From contig CAZOMB010000007.1 of assembly GCA_964581105.1 (NCBI GenBank), forward strand, positions 1 through 49,484: 49,484 nucleotides of DNA. Reading direction: 5' to 3'. The notes under the pieces were generated by a model. That model was not told where the DNA came from, ran no database searches, and saw nothing but the letters and a program-made list of their open reading frames with translations. The stretch comes from UBA10161 sp964581105. Lineage in GTDB: Archaea; Micrarchaeota; Micrarchaeia; Anstonellales; Anstonellaceae. The position numbers and the translations under genes were made by a program. Below are positions 26,599 to 33,602 of this stretch, in pieces; position 1 is the stretch's first letter; each line of letters starts with the position of its first letter.

Positions 26599-27558
26599 TT
26601 ACACCGCTATTGCACGAAGCGCTTTTGAAAGCGACATCACGCATGTTATTGTGACTATTATTGCAATATTTGGCAAAAATACTGCCTGGGGAATTGTTGA
26701 GCCAAGCCTGTAAAGCACAGTATTCTCAGGAACAACATTGTTCCCGTCAAGCCCAAATGAATAGAAATTTGAAACAGAGCAGTCAATGCATTTTCTTGGC
26801 TGCCCAACTATCTCATCCTCAAATACTTGGCCGCTCATTGCATACATTGCAGGCAGAATTATGTAAAGCCCAAAGAAAAGCGCAATCAACATATTGCCAA
26901 ATTCCCTTGTTGGGGGGATTAGCCTCATTACAAAGGCAAAAGGCAGCAAAACAGATGCAGCAACCCATTTAATTGCCTGCAAAATCTGCTTTTGCGCATT
27001 AAGGCTGGCAACAATTGGCAAGTAAAAGTCAATCAAAAACTCCTTGTGCGAAGACAAGGCCCTATAGCTTGCATAGTCTGATACTCCGCTTCCGAAAAAC
27101 GGAGTAAAGCCAGTGTAAAGGTATGAGGTTGCCTCCATCTGGTCATTTATGCTCTGGTAAGTTAAGTAGCGAAGCACAGTCAGGCCGTTTGAGTCAAGCA
27201 GCCTGTTAAGGTATGTTATTGACGCGTCAAAAGGGTCAGAGCCAGCATAATCCTCTGCAAGCCTGCAAGCGCCTGTGAAAAATGCCAATATCCCTGCAAA
27301 AAGGAAAACAGAAATCAGCAAATTATATGCCTCATCTTTTGCCCATACTCCTGCCTGGGGGTCATGCCTTAATCTGGAATACATGTAAGTCAAAGCTATT
27401 GCAGATGAAACCAGCATGAATGCTATTGAAATAAATGAAAGCGCCTCCTGGTCAAAACTGTCTATTGTGCATGCAGCAGAATACCCGCCAGTGCCGCTTG
27501 CAGCCCAGGCTGGCAAGCAAAGCAAGAGCAAACCAACACACATTTTCCAAGGTTTCAT
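26599..27558 (-). CDS. Polytopic membrane protein, envelope-operon paralogue E
   Basis: 319 residues, the most compact member. It has a signal peptide (MKPWKMCVGLLLLCLPAWAA), then LTYMYSRLRHDP...WAKDEAYNLL, a central VMRLIPPTREFGN followed by LPAMY, and a loop with RKCIDCSVSN. The C-terminus (SLSKALRAIAV) has lost the FIRxxxPxxGGD signature. The start ATG follows the upstream TAA directly. The conserved first block shows the family link most strongly. Predicted topology is about six membrane segments after signal cleavage. Confidence 0.86.
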   Translation of the reverse strand: MKPWKMCVGLLLLCLPAWAASGTGGYSAACTIDSFDQEALSFISIAFMLVSSAIALTYMYSRLRHDPQAGVWAKDEAYNLLISVFLFAGILAFFTGACRLAEDYAGSDPFDASITYLNRLLDSNGLTVLRYLTYQSINDQMEATSYLYTGFTPFFGSGVSDYASYRALSSHKEFLIDFYLPIVASLNAQKQILQAIKWVAASVLLPFAFVMRLIPPTREFGNMLIALFFGLYIILPAMYAMSGQVFEDEIVGQPRKCIDCSVSNFYSFGLDGNNVVPENTVLYRLGSTIPQAVFLPNIAIIVTITCVMSLSKALRAIAV

Positions 27559-28830
27559 TTATACCAGCTTTGAAATTCCATACAACTGAGGCTCGCCGCC
27601 AAATATTATTGCAAAGTTGCGAAGCAAAGTCATTGCTATTATTACAGGTATTAGGAATACCACCAAGGAAAGCACTGAAAACTTTGCAACTGCGGGCAGG
27701 GCAAATTCTGCCAAAGGCTCATAATAGCCGTCTATCAAATTCCCGCTTGTGCCTATGCTTCTTGCAAAAGGCATAAGCACAGCGCCATAGGCAATTATCG
27801 GAAATGCTGACTTTATGACCATGAAAATGTCAAATACAATTATGCCGCATTCCTCCATGCAAGGCCAAAATCCGGCCCCTGCAGTAAACAAGGAGATGGC
27901 AGTGCAGATTGGCGTGCAGATTGATATCCACCAGCCGGTTTCACCCCCAAGGAATGGAAGAGGGCTTTGCACAAACCTCTGCATCCATGGGTTGCAGACC
28001 ATTCCTGCCAAAGGCGGGTTTCCAGCATCTGTTACCTTGATCTTGCTGGCATCTGAGAGCATATCAGCAGAATATGCGCCATAAACTTCTTTTGAAATGA
28101 AAAAGCCTGCAGGGTAAATAACTGCAGAGGCAATGACAGCAGCAAGCACAACCCCTCCTATTTTCCTTGTGAGCGAAAAAGAGCGCAGGAAAATGCCAAC
28201 AGGCAGCATTACTGCAGCAGCGCTTTGGAAAAATTTCAGGAAAGCAGACTGTGCTGATGCCAGGAGCATGAAATTTGTCACAGTGTCAATTCCCTGGCCT
28301 ATTTGGGCAACCAGGGGGGACAGCCCTGAAGCAGGGGACTCAGATGCGCTAAAGCTCATGACTCCGACAGAAACGCCGGCAGTATAGGCATATGAAGCAA
28401 CCCTTGCTGCATTGAAATATGCCTCAGAAAGCTTTTCGTGTATGACTGCCCCGTGTGAGTAAACACTGCCCTTGAGAAAGTCCCTTGAGGAGTCTATTAC
28501 AGAAGTATTTTCCTCCCCTGTCAGAAACTGCGCCGCAGTATTTACACTTGCAATCAAGGCAACGCAAAAAACAGCAATTATCATGCTTGCAGCAAGCTCA
28601 TTTACCTCTATTTTCACCCATGCGGTGAGCATCTGTATCTGGAACAGCTTTCCTGCCATATAGGCAAGGCCAAGGAAAGTGGCGGAAATTGCAATTGAAA
28701 TGCCTACCCAGAAGTAAACATTATCATACCAGTTTGAAGAAGTGCTTTGTGCTGCATTGACGCTTTGCAACAGAAAAAGAATAGCAACTAGGCTGAATAT
28801 TAGCCTGCTTGGCTTTTGCTTCCCACGCAT
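27559..28830 (-). CDS. Polytopic membrane protein, envelope-operon paralogue F (first gene)
   Basis: 423 residues. A TATA box at 28851-28860 is centred about 26 nt from the ATG, so the operon mRNA is probably leaderless here. A basic start and signal-like segment lead to LAYMAGKLFQ...WVKIEVNEL, FLRSFSLTRKIGG followed by YP, and a longer extracellular loop with four or five Cys (CTPICT, CMEEC) and extra hydrophobic segments. The C-terminus TLLRNFAIIFGGEPQLYGISKLV keeps the shared ending (GGE for GGD). It heads eight co-oriented genes over 18.4 kb. Function is unknown. Confidence 0.87.
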   Translation of the reverse strand: MRGKQKPSRLIFSLVAILFLLQSVNAAQSTSSNWYDNVYFWVGISIAISATFLGLAYMAGKLFQIQMLTAWVKIEVNELAASMIIAVFCVALIASVNTAAQFLTGEENTSVIDSSRDFLKGSVYSHGAVIHEKLSEAYFNAARVASYAYTAGVSVGVMSFSASESPASGLSPLVAQIGQGIDTVTNFMLLASAQSAFLKFFQSAAAVMLPVGIFLRSFSLTRKIGGVVLAAVIASAVIYPAGFFISKEVYGAYSADMLSDASKIKVTDAGNPPLAGMVCNPWMQRFVQSPLPFLGGETGWWISICTPICTAISLFTAGAGFWPCMEECGIIVFDIFMVIKSAFPIIAYGAVLMPFARSIGTSGNLIDGYYEPLAEFALPAVAKFSVLSLVVFLIPVIIAMTLLRNFAIIFGGEPQLYGISKLV

Positions 28831-28850
28831 GTGTTTTCATCTCTGACGAG

Positions 28851-28860
28851 CTTTATAAAT
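28851..28860 (-). promoter_or_regulatory. Promoter of the eight-gene envelope operon
   Basis: ATTTATAAAG on the minus strand lies 21-32 nt from the first start codon (28830). With the usual archaeal spacing of about 26 nt this gives a leaderless transcript. No other TATA box at proper spacing is evident at internal gene junctions, which are 0-4 nt or overlapping. Confidence 0.6.
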
Positions 28861-28881
28861 GCTTTTCTGTGCTTCATTGGG

Positions 28882-29232
28882 CTAGGCTTCAAAACTAGGA
28901 AAATAATAAGCATAAGGAAGGGCAGCTATGAAAAGTGCTCCCAAAAAGGCAGGGAACAAGACCCACAAATCAAGCTTAAAGCCAAGCCCGCCTAAAATGG
29001 CAAGCACAAAAAACACAATCGCATATTTCCTGTAAAGGCCTTGCATTTTTTCAAAATTTGCCCTTTTTTCCTTTGCTTTTTTCATATGGTGCCTATGGAC
29101 CATTGTTCGCTTTTCTTCTGGGCCAAAAAAAGAGCGCAGCCTTCTTGCCGCAATTATGAAAAAATCTTTTTTTGCCATTATCCCTTTTCCAGCTTTTCCG
29201 CAGATTATGCAAACTCCCATCCCTTTTTCCAT
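28882..29232 (-). CDS. Small membrane protein with an N-terminal CxxC
   Basis: 116 residues, or 112 if it starts at the second ATG (29220), which has a purine-rich AAAAAGGG before it. The N-terminus carries a CIICGK knuckle, then a basic stretch (MVHRHHMKKAKEKRANFEKMQG) and two membrane segments (YAIVFFVLAILGGLGF; LWVLFPAFLGALFIAALPYAYY). It diverges from the MAP gene and lies just upstream of the envelope-operon promoter on the same strand, ending 21 nt before the TATA box. I recognise no family. Confidence 0.7.
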   Translation of the reverse strand: MEKGMGVCIICGKAGKGIMAKKDFFIIAARRLRSFFGPEEKRTMVHRHHMKKAKEKRANFEKMQGLYRKYAIVFFVLAILGGLGFKLDLWVLFPAFLGALFIAALPYAYYFPSFEA

Positions 29233-29292
29233 GCCAGGCTTTCTGCACCCTTGCTTTTAAAGATAAGGATACGTATTTTTTCAGTGGTTGAT

Positions 29293-30219
29293 ATGCCAGA
29301 CGAAGAGCCAAATTCAGAGGACCTTGCAAAGGTTGCAGAAAATTTCAAAAAGGCAGGGAAAATAGCTGCATCAATATTGGACCAAGTGCCAAAGCTGGTC
29401 TTTCCTGGCGAGTCATATCTGGACATAGCAGAATCCTTGGAAAAGCTGATAAATGACGCTGGAGCGAAAATTGCATTTCCTGCAAACATTTCTGTAAATG
29501 ACATTGCAGCCCATTTTACCCCTGAAGCCACAAATGAGCAACTTATTGGCGAAAAGGATATAGTGAAAATAGACATAGGCACGCATATTGACGGGTGCAT
29601 TGGGGACACTGCAATAACAGTTGACCTGTCTGGGGAAAATGCAAAGCTTTGCGAGGCATCAGAAGCAGCCTTAGAGGCAGCAATCTCAATAATGAAGCCA
29701 GGAGTAGAGGTTGGCAAGATTGGAGAACAAGTTGAAAAAGAGATAACCTCAAGAGGCTTTAAGCCAATTGACAATCTTACAGGCCACAAGCTTGAGCCTT
29801 ACATACTTCATGCCGGGGTAGAAATCCCAAGCATAAAAAGCCCTGCTTCATACAAGCTCAAAGAAGGGGACTTTTTTGCAGTTGAGCCTTTTGCATCTTC
29901 TGGTTCTGGCCATGTCTCAGATACTTCACAGGTAGAGATATTTTCCCTAAGGTCAAGCCCTAAGCTTAGAATGAAATACTCGCGCGAGCTTTTGGCGCAC
30001 ATAGCAAAAAATTACATCTCCCTTCCATTTGCAGAGCGCTGGCTAAAAGGAGTATTCAAGTCAAGGGTCACCCTTTCAACTGCAATACGCGAGCTTTTGA
30101 ACACAGGCGCATTGCAGGCATACCCGGTTTTAAGGGACACTGGCAGGGGCCTGGTCTCGCAAAAAGAGCACACACTTGCAATTGAGCACGATTCTGCAAA
30201 AATACTGACAAAGCTGTGA
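29293..30219 (+). CDS. map: Methionine aminopeptidase, type II
   Basis: This enzyme removes the initiator Met from new proteins and uses two divalent metal ions. The 308-residue product shows the type II pattern: D94 (KIDIGTHIDG), D105 (CIGDTAIT), H165 (NLTGHKLEPYILHAG), E198 (FAVEPFASSG) and a final Glu in KEHTLAIEH; H74 in AAHFTPEA is the substrate-side His. The insert of about 60 residues after GHVSDTSQVEI is typical of type II. The ATG at 29293 is chosen; an in-frame GTG at 29284, about 26 nt from a CTTTTAAAG box, would allow a leaderless start. It precedes ksgA by 4 nt. Confidence 0.95.
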   Translation: MPDEEPNSEDLAKVAENFKKAGKIAASILDQVPKLVFPGESYLDIAESLEKLINDAGAKIAFPANISVNDIAAHFTPEATNEQLIGEKDIVKIDIGTHIDGCIGDTAITVDLSGENAKLCEASEAALEAAISIMKPGVEVGKIGEQVEKEITSRGFKPIDNLTGHKLEPYILHAGVEIPSIKSPASYKLKEGDFFAVEPFASSGSGHVSDTSQVEIFSLRSSPKLRMKYSRELLAHIAKNYISLPFAERWLKGVFKSRVTLSTAIRELLNTGALQAYPVLRDTGRGLVSQKEHTLAIEHDSAKILTKL

Positions 30220-30223
30220 ATCA

Positions 30224-31009
30224 ATGGGAAAAAGGATTGGGCAGCATTTTCTTGTTGACAAAGCCATTCTTGATTTTGAGGCAGGGCTTTTGGATGCCTC
30301 AGGAAAATCTGTGCTTGAAATAGGCGCAGGAACAGGGAATTTGACAAAAAGGCTAATTGCTTTTGGAGCAGCCAAAATAACGGCAGTTGAGCTGGATGAA
30401 AAGCTTGCAAAACTCCTGCAAAAAAAATTCAAGGGAAAAGTAAAAGTTCTTCAAAAGGATTTTCTGCTTTTTGATGAGGAAGAGCGCTTTGACAGGATAA
30501 TTGGAAACATACCATACTACATAACCTCTCCAATACTTTTCAAGCTTTCAAGAATGGGGTTTGAAAAGGCAGTTTTGTGCATACAAAAAGAGGTTGCGCA
30601 AAGAATTCTTGCAAAGCCAGGAACAAGCAATTATGGCAGGCTGTCTGTTTCTTCACAGCTCCTTTTCAAGGCACAAATTGCAGCCTTTGTTGACTCTAGC
30701 GCATTTGACCCAAAGCCAAGAGTGGATTCATGCATAATTTCCCTTGAAAAGACTGGCTTTAGGCTTTCAAAAGGGCAGGAAAGGGTAATAGGCGCAATTT
30801 TTTCACACAAGAAGAAAAGCCTTAAAAACGCTGCAATAGACGCAAGAAAACAGCTGTTTTTCTCGTCTGACAAGAAAAAGGCGGCAAAAATTGCACAAAC
30901 GCTTAAATACTCGGGCAGGAAAGTATTCACACTGTCTCCAAAACAGGCACTTGAAACAGCAGAGCAATTAGGGGGGTTTGCCAATGGCATCAGGAGTCAA
31001 GGCACATGA
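30224..31009 (+). CDS. ksgA: rRNA adenine dimethyltransferase KsgA/Dim1
   Basis: KsgA dimethylates two adjacent adenines near the 3' end of 16S rRNA with S-adenosylmethionine. The 261 residues include GQHFLVD at the start, motif I LEIGAGTGNLT (31-41), the acidic motif II VELDEK, and motif IV NIPYYI (95-100), which selects N6-adenine. The C-terminal helical domain is complete. In many archaea ksgA follows rpl21e-rpoF-DUF655; here that trio lies close by on the other strand and ksgA pairs with map instead, so the cluster has been rearranged. Confidence 0.96.
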   Translation: MGKRIGQHFLVDKAILDFEAGLLDASGKSVLEIGAGTGNLTKRLIAFGAAKITAVELDEKLAKLLQKKFKGKVKVLQKDFLLFDEEERFDRIIGNIPYYITSPILFKLSRMGFEKAVLCIQKEVAQRILAKPGTSNYGRLSVSSQLLFKAQIAAFVDSSAFDPKPRVDSCIISLEKTGFRLSKGQERVIGAIFSHKKKSLKNAAIDARKQLFFSSDKKKAAKIAQTLKYSGRKVFTLSPKQALETAEQLGGFANGIRSQGT

Positions 31010-31325
31010 TGACACAACTGTCAGCAAGATGCTGATCACAGTTGCGGCTGAAATACTGCTAATATGCGCTGTATTGCTTTTGCTTTTTGTTTATCTTGAG
31101 CTTCCTCTCACTCTTGCAACAGGAACAGCCCTGTTTGCACTGCTTATTGGCTCATTATTCTGCTGGAGCAATCTTGCATCAGCGCAGATAATCCTTTTGC
31201 TTTCCCTGTTTTCAGTTGAGTTTGTGCTGCTCGGGTATTTTGACATACTTTTAGTTCCCTTCATAATCCTGGACATTATTGTCATAGCTGCAATTGCAAA
31301 GACATGGAACCCAAAAGAAGGATGA
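30984..31325 (+). CDS. Small polytopic membrane protein
   Basis: 113 residues from the ATG at 30984, which follows a G-rich SD (GGGGGG) and overlaps the end of ksgA by 26 nt. After a short hydrophilic start it has about four hydrophobic segments (ITVAAEILLICAVLLLLFVY, LATGTALFALLIGSLF, AQIILLLSLFSVEFVLLGYF, FIILDIIVIAAIA). It ends 1 nt before the stop of the converging gene. No family is recognised. Confidence 0.7.
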   Translation: MASGVKAHDDTTVSKMLITVAAEILLICAVLLLLFVYLELPLTLATGTALFALLIGSLFCWSNLASAQIILLLSLFSVEFVLLGYFDILLVPFIILDIIVIAAIAKTWNPKEG

Positions 31326-31326
31326 C

Positions 31327-32034
31327 TTATTTTACCCTTGCAATTCTCCTTTTCTTCACAGTATTGCTTGGCTTTTTGCCTCCAATATAAAGCTCTGAAA
31401 GAAGGTTCACTCTCTCTTTTCCATGTTTTGCTTCAAGGCTTGCTGGAAGGGCCTTTTGCTGCTCTTTTATTTCGTACTCAAAGCACCATTCTGCCCCTGG
31501 CAGAAGCAAAGGTATGGCGAATTGCTGCTCTTTTTCTTCAAAGCCCATGAAAACAGGGTCACATATCTTCACATTCTCAAGCTTTTTGCCTGCCTTGAGA
31601 AAAATCCTTGCCTTTCCATTTTCAACTGTCTTGCGAAATTCTGTTTTCTGGGAAAAAAGCTGCCTTGCAATAAGAGCTGCTGCCCCTAAGAAGAACAGCA
31701 TCAAAACCAGGGAAGCTGCAGCCAAAAGAATGGGGAATTCTGCCCCATTATTTTCAATTCTTTCTGCAGAGCCAGTGCCCTTTATTTGTATGGTTGTTGC
31801 CTCTTTTCCGCACTGAATAGTATAAGGGCCAGGCAGTAAAGGCGTAAATTCTGCCTGAAAGTCAGAATCAAGCGCCAATTTCAGGCTCTTTGCTTCAGGT
31901 GTTGAAACAATTGCCTGTTCCTGGTTTTCGCAAAGTATGTGCACAGGCTCCCCAATCTCTGCCTCACTGACAAGAAAAAGCGCATTTGCAGCACAAGCCA
32001 AAAGAACAATGAAAAAAGCAAGCGATTTTCTCAT
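31327..32034 (-). CDS. Exported protein with one internal membrane segment
   Basis: 235 residues from the ATG at 32034, which gives a signal peptide (MRKSLAFFIVLLACAANA); the frame stays open upstream into the tRNA-Arg gene, which is not coding. An exported region of about 90 residues looks Ig-like (GEPVHILCENQEQAIVST, PGPYTIQCGKEATTIQIKG). A membrane segment (about 105-130) leads to a cytoplasmic domain (FRKTVENGKARIFLKAGKKL...) with a very basic C-terminus. Similar arrangements occur in archaeal proteins of unknown function. It starts 22 nt downstream of the tRNA 3' end. Confidence 0.7.
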   Translation of the reverse strand: MRKSLAFFIVLLACAANALFLVSEAEIGEPVHILCENQEQAIVSTPEAKSLKLALDSDFQAEFTPLLPGPYTIQCGKEATTIQIKGTGSAERIENNGAEFPILLAAASLVLMLFFLGAAALIARQLFSQKTEFRKTVENGKARIFLKAGKKLENVKICDPVFMGFEEKEQQFAIPLLLPGAEWCFEYEIKEQQKALPASLEAKHGKERVNLLSELYIGGKKPSNTVKKRRIARVK

Positions 32035-32056
32035 AGGCTCACTTGAAAAGCAAAAT

Positions 32057-32149
32057 GGGCCCGAAGGGATTCGAACCCCTACCCCAGGGTTTCTTCGAAA
32101 CAATATATTTCCCCGAAGCCCTGTCGGCTATCCATTACCACACGGGCCC
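32057..32149 (-). tRNA. tRNA-Arg (anticodon UCG) with a 22-nt BHB intron
   Basis: The acceptor stem pairs GGGCCCG with CGGGCCC, the D arm has G18-G19 followed by A20 (an Arg identity base), and the T loop is TTCGAAT on an AGGGG/CCCTT stem. The anticodon stem is CAGGG/CCCTG. An intron at 32091-32112 sits between positions 37 and 38. The pre-tRNA forms a canonical BHB: CTTCG pairs with intron CGAAG, with 3-nt bulges GGG and AAA, and a short AAA/TTT inner helix. CCA is not encoded; position 73 is A. Confidence 0.93.
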
Positions 32150-32170
32150 CTAACTGTTTTGGCATAACCC

Positions 32171-32180
32171 TATTTAAGCA
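32171..32180 (-). promoter_or_regulatory. TATA box of tRNA-Arg
   Basis: TGCTTAAATA on the minus strand, 22-31 nt before the mature tRNA 5' end, as expected for an archaeal tRNA promoter with a very short leader. Confidence 0.6.
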
Positions 32181-32186
32181 GTCTTC

Positions 32187-32753
32187 TTACCGGCCAAACC
32201 CAGTATGCCTTGCAGGCGGCCTTACGAAAAGGTAGTATTTTGAGTTTCCCTGCATCTCATCAGTGACTCTTGTGAGTATCAGGTTCACAGGGTCTGGCAA
32301 AAGGGGCACTCTTTTCTGAAGGTCCTTGAAATTCTCAAATGGCTGGCTGCCCCTTGTCTCAAGTATCTCCTTCAAGTGCTTTTTCCCTATTCCTGGCAAC
32401 AGCTCAAGCTGGTGAAGGCGGATTGAAATTGGCCCTGCCTTGTTGAAGAATGACATAAAGTCAGCCTCACGGTCATTTATGATTTTTTTTGCAACAAGGG
32501 GGAGCTCATTCCTGGCAGTTGCTGTAAGGTCATTAAAGTCAAGCCTTCTTTTCACCTTCTCAACTTCTGTCCTGTTTTCCTTGCCTATGTTGAGTTGTTG
32601 GCCAAGAGAACAAGGCGAGTCCTTTTTTATTGTGACCTCAAGCAGGGTAAAGTACCTTTCCCCCAAAAGCTGCGCAATAGGCTCACGCTCGCGGTCAATT
32701 GAGCGGCCGTCTGGCAAAAAATCTATTACGCGTGCATTCTCTTCCTTTTCCAT
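32187..32753 (-). CDS. DUF655 family RNA-binding-type protein
   Basis: 188 residues from the second in-frame ATG (32753); the first ATG (32759) overlaps the purine-rich SD GGGAGAGATGA. DUF655 is an archaeal family with an N-terminal OB-like part (RVIDFLPDGRSID, QLLGERYFTLLEVTIK) and a C-terminal helix-hairpin-helix region; here LELLPGIGKKHLKEILETRG fits the latter. The family usually sits after rpl21e and rpoF, as here, which suggests a role linked to ribosome or RNA metabolism. The enzyme activity, if any, is unknown. It ends 7 nt before the tRNA-Arg TATA box. Confidence 0.9.
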   Translation of the reverse strand: MEKEENARVIDFLPDGRSIDREREPIAQLLGERYFTLLEVTIKKDSPCSLGQQLNIGKENRTEVEKVKRRLDFNDLTATARNELPLVAKKIINDREADFMSFFNKAGPISIRLHQLELLPGIGKKHLKEILETRGSQPFENFKDLQKRVPLLPDPVNLILTRVTDEMQGNSKYYLFVRPPARHTGFGR

Positions 32754-32814
32754 TGTCATCTCTCCCGATATATATTCTTGATTCTTCAGTATAAAAGTCT
32801 ATGCCCAAAAGGAG

Positions 32815-33198
32815 CTATTCCTTTTTCTCAGCAGGCTTTTTTGGAACGAATTTCTTTGCCTTTTTTGCGTATTTTCCTGTTATTTCCTCTATTTTCTTCA
32901 TCTTTTTCTCAGGCAAATCAAGCTTGTCCTTTGCGAAAATCAGCAAAAGCTGGCTCTTGTTCTTTGGCAATATATCCACAATTTTGGCAGCAACCTCTGG
33001 TTTTATTTCCAGTTCTTCAAGTTCATTTAGCATTTTCTGTGCGTCTTTCAGGCTAAGGTGAGAGAATTTTTCTGCATATTCCAAAGTGGTCTGCTGCTCA
33101 AAGCCAAATTCCCCTCTGGTTCCCTGCCTTTTTTTGAGTATGTCCTCAACCTCTGCCAATGTTGCAGGCCTTATTTTCCGGGCGCCATTACCAATCAT
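32815..33198 (-). CDS. rpoF: DNA-directed RNA polymerase subunit F (Rpb4)
   Basis: Rpb4 pairs with Rpb7 to form the stalk of archaeal RNA polymerase. The 127-residue product has the N-terminal strand (KIRPATLAEVEDILKKRQ) and the helical HRDC-like core: TTLEYAEKFSHLSLKDAQKMLNEL, then KPEVAAKIVDILPKNKSQLLLIFAKD. A basic C-terminal tail rich in Lys and Pro follows. The ATG at 33198 lies 6 nt after AGGTG; earlier GTG/ATG codons overlap the SD. It lies directly after rpl21e. Confidence 0.93.
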   Translation of the reverse strand: MIGNGARKIRPATLAEVEDILKKRQGTRGEFGFEQQTTLEYAEKFSHLSLKDAQKMLNELEELEIKPEVAAKIVDILPKNKSQLLLIFAKDKLDLPEKKMKKIEEITGKYAKKAKKFVPKKPAEKKE

Positions 33199-33207
33199 CA
33201 TAATCAC

Positions 33208-33489
33208 CTAGGCTTTTACAAGTCTCAAGTGCACAGGCGGGATGACAAGCTCTTTGATTGCCCTGCCATCCCTTATTCTCACTACATATGACTTGCCTCT
33301 TTTCTTTATTATCCTGCCTGTCCTTCCCCTGTATCTTGGGTGGGGCATCCCACTGTACTTTGACTGCGGGTCAATTGAAACAACTTCATTTATGCCAAAT
33401 GAGCTTATCAGCCCAGGCACAGTAAGCTTTCGCTTTGCCCTGCCAAGCAGCCGGCTTCTTTTTGACATTTTTCCGAGTGAATGCTTCAC
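33208..33489 (-). CDS. rpl21e: Large-subunit ribosomal protein L21e
   Basis: L21e is part of the archaeal and eukaryotic large subunit near the central protuberance. The core shows VVSIDPQSKYSGMPHPRYRG followed by RTGRIIKKRGKSYVVRIRDG, the SH3-like family signature. I choose a GTG at 33489 because AGGTG lies 5 nt before it, the same geometry as in S28e; this adds seven residues (KHSLGK-) before the usual MSKRSR start at 33468, which is the alternative. The gene leads an rpl21e-rpoF-DUF655 operon. Confidence 0.93.
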   Translation of the reverse strand: MKHSLGKMSKRSRLLGRAKRKLTVPGLISSFGINEVVSIDPQSKYSGMPHPRYRGRTGRIIKKRGKSYVVRIRDGRAIKELVIPPVHLRLVKA

Positions 33490-33539
33490 ATTATCACCTA
33501 TTACAACCATAAGACAAAGGGAGCTTGCTTAACCTGTGT

Positions 33540-33568
33540 TTGATTTAAATACCTTGCCTTTTTAAATA
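33540..33568. promoter_or_regulatory. Divergent promoters for rpl21e (minus) and TBP (plus)
   Basis: ATTTAAATA near 33541-33549 is placed to serve the minus-strand rpl21e, giving a leader of about 30 nt. TTTTTAAATA near 33559-33568 is placed for the plus-strand TBP gene, giving a leader of about 12 nt with a GGGTG SD. Both boxes are nearly palindromic, so direction is inferred from spacing. Confidence 0.55.
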
Positions 33569-33602
33569 GGTTCATTCCTTTAAAAAGCTTGCGGGTGCTT
33601 GA

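Noticed and set aside
10447..28830. Type IV secretion, pilus or conjugation locus
   Set aside because: No VirB4/VirD4/HerA-type or PilT-type ATPase, pilin signal or relaxase is present; only the multi-segment topology is reminiscent.
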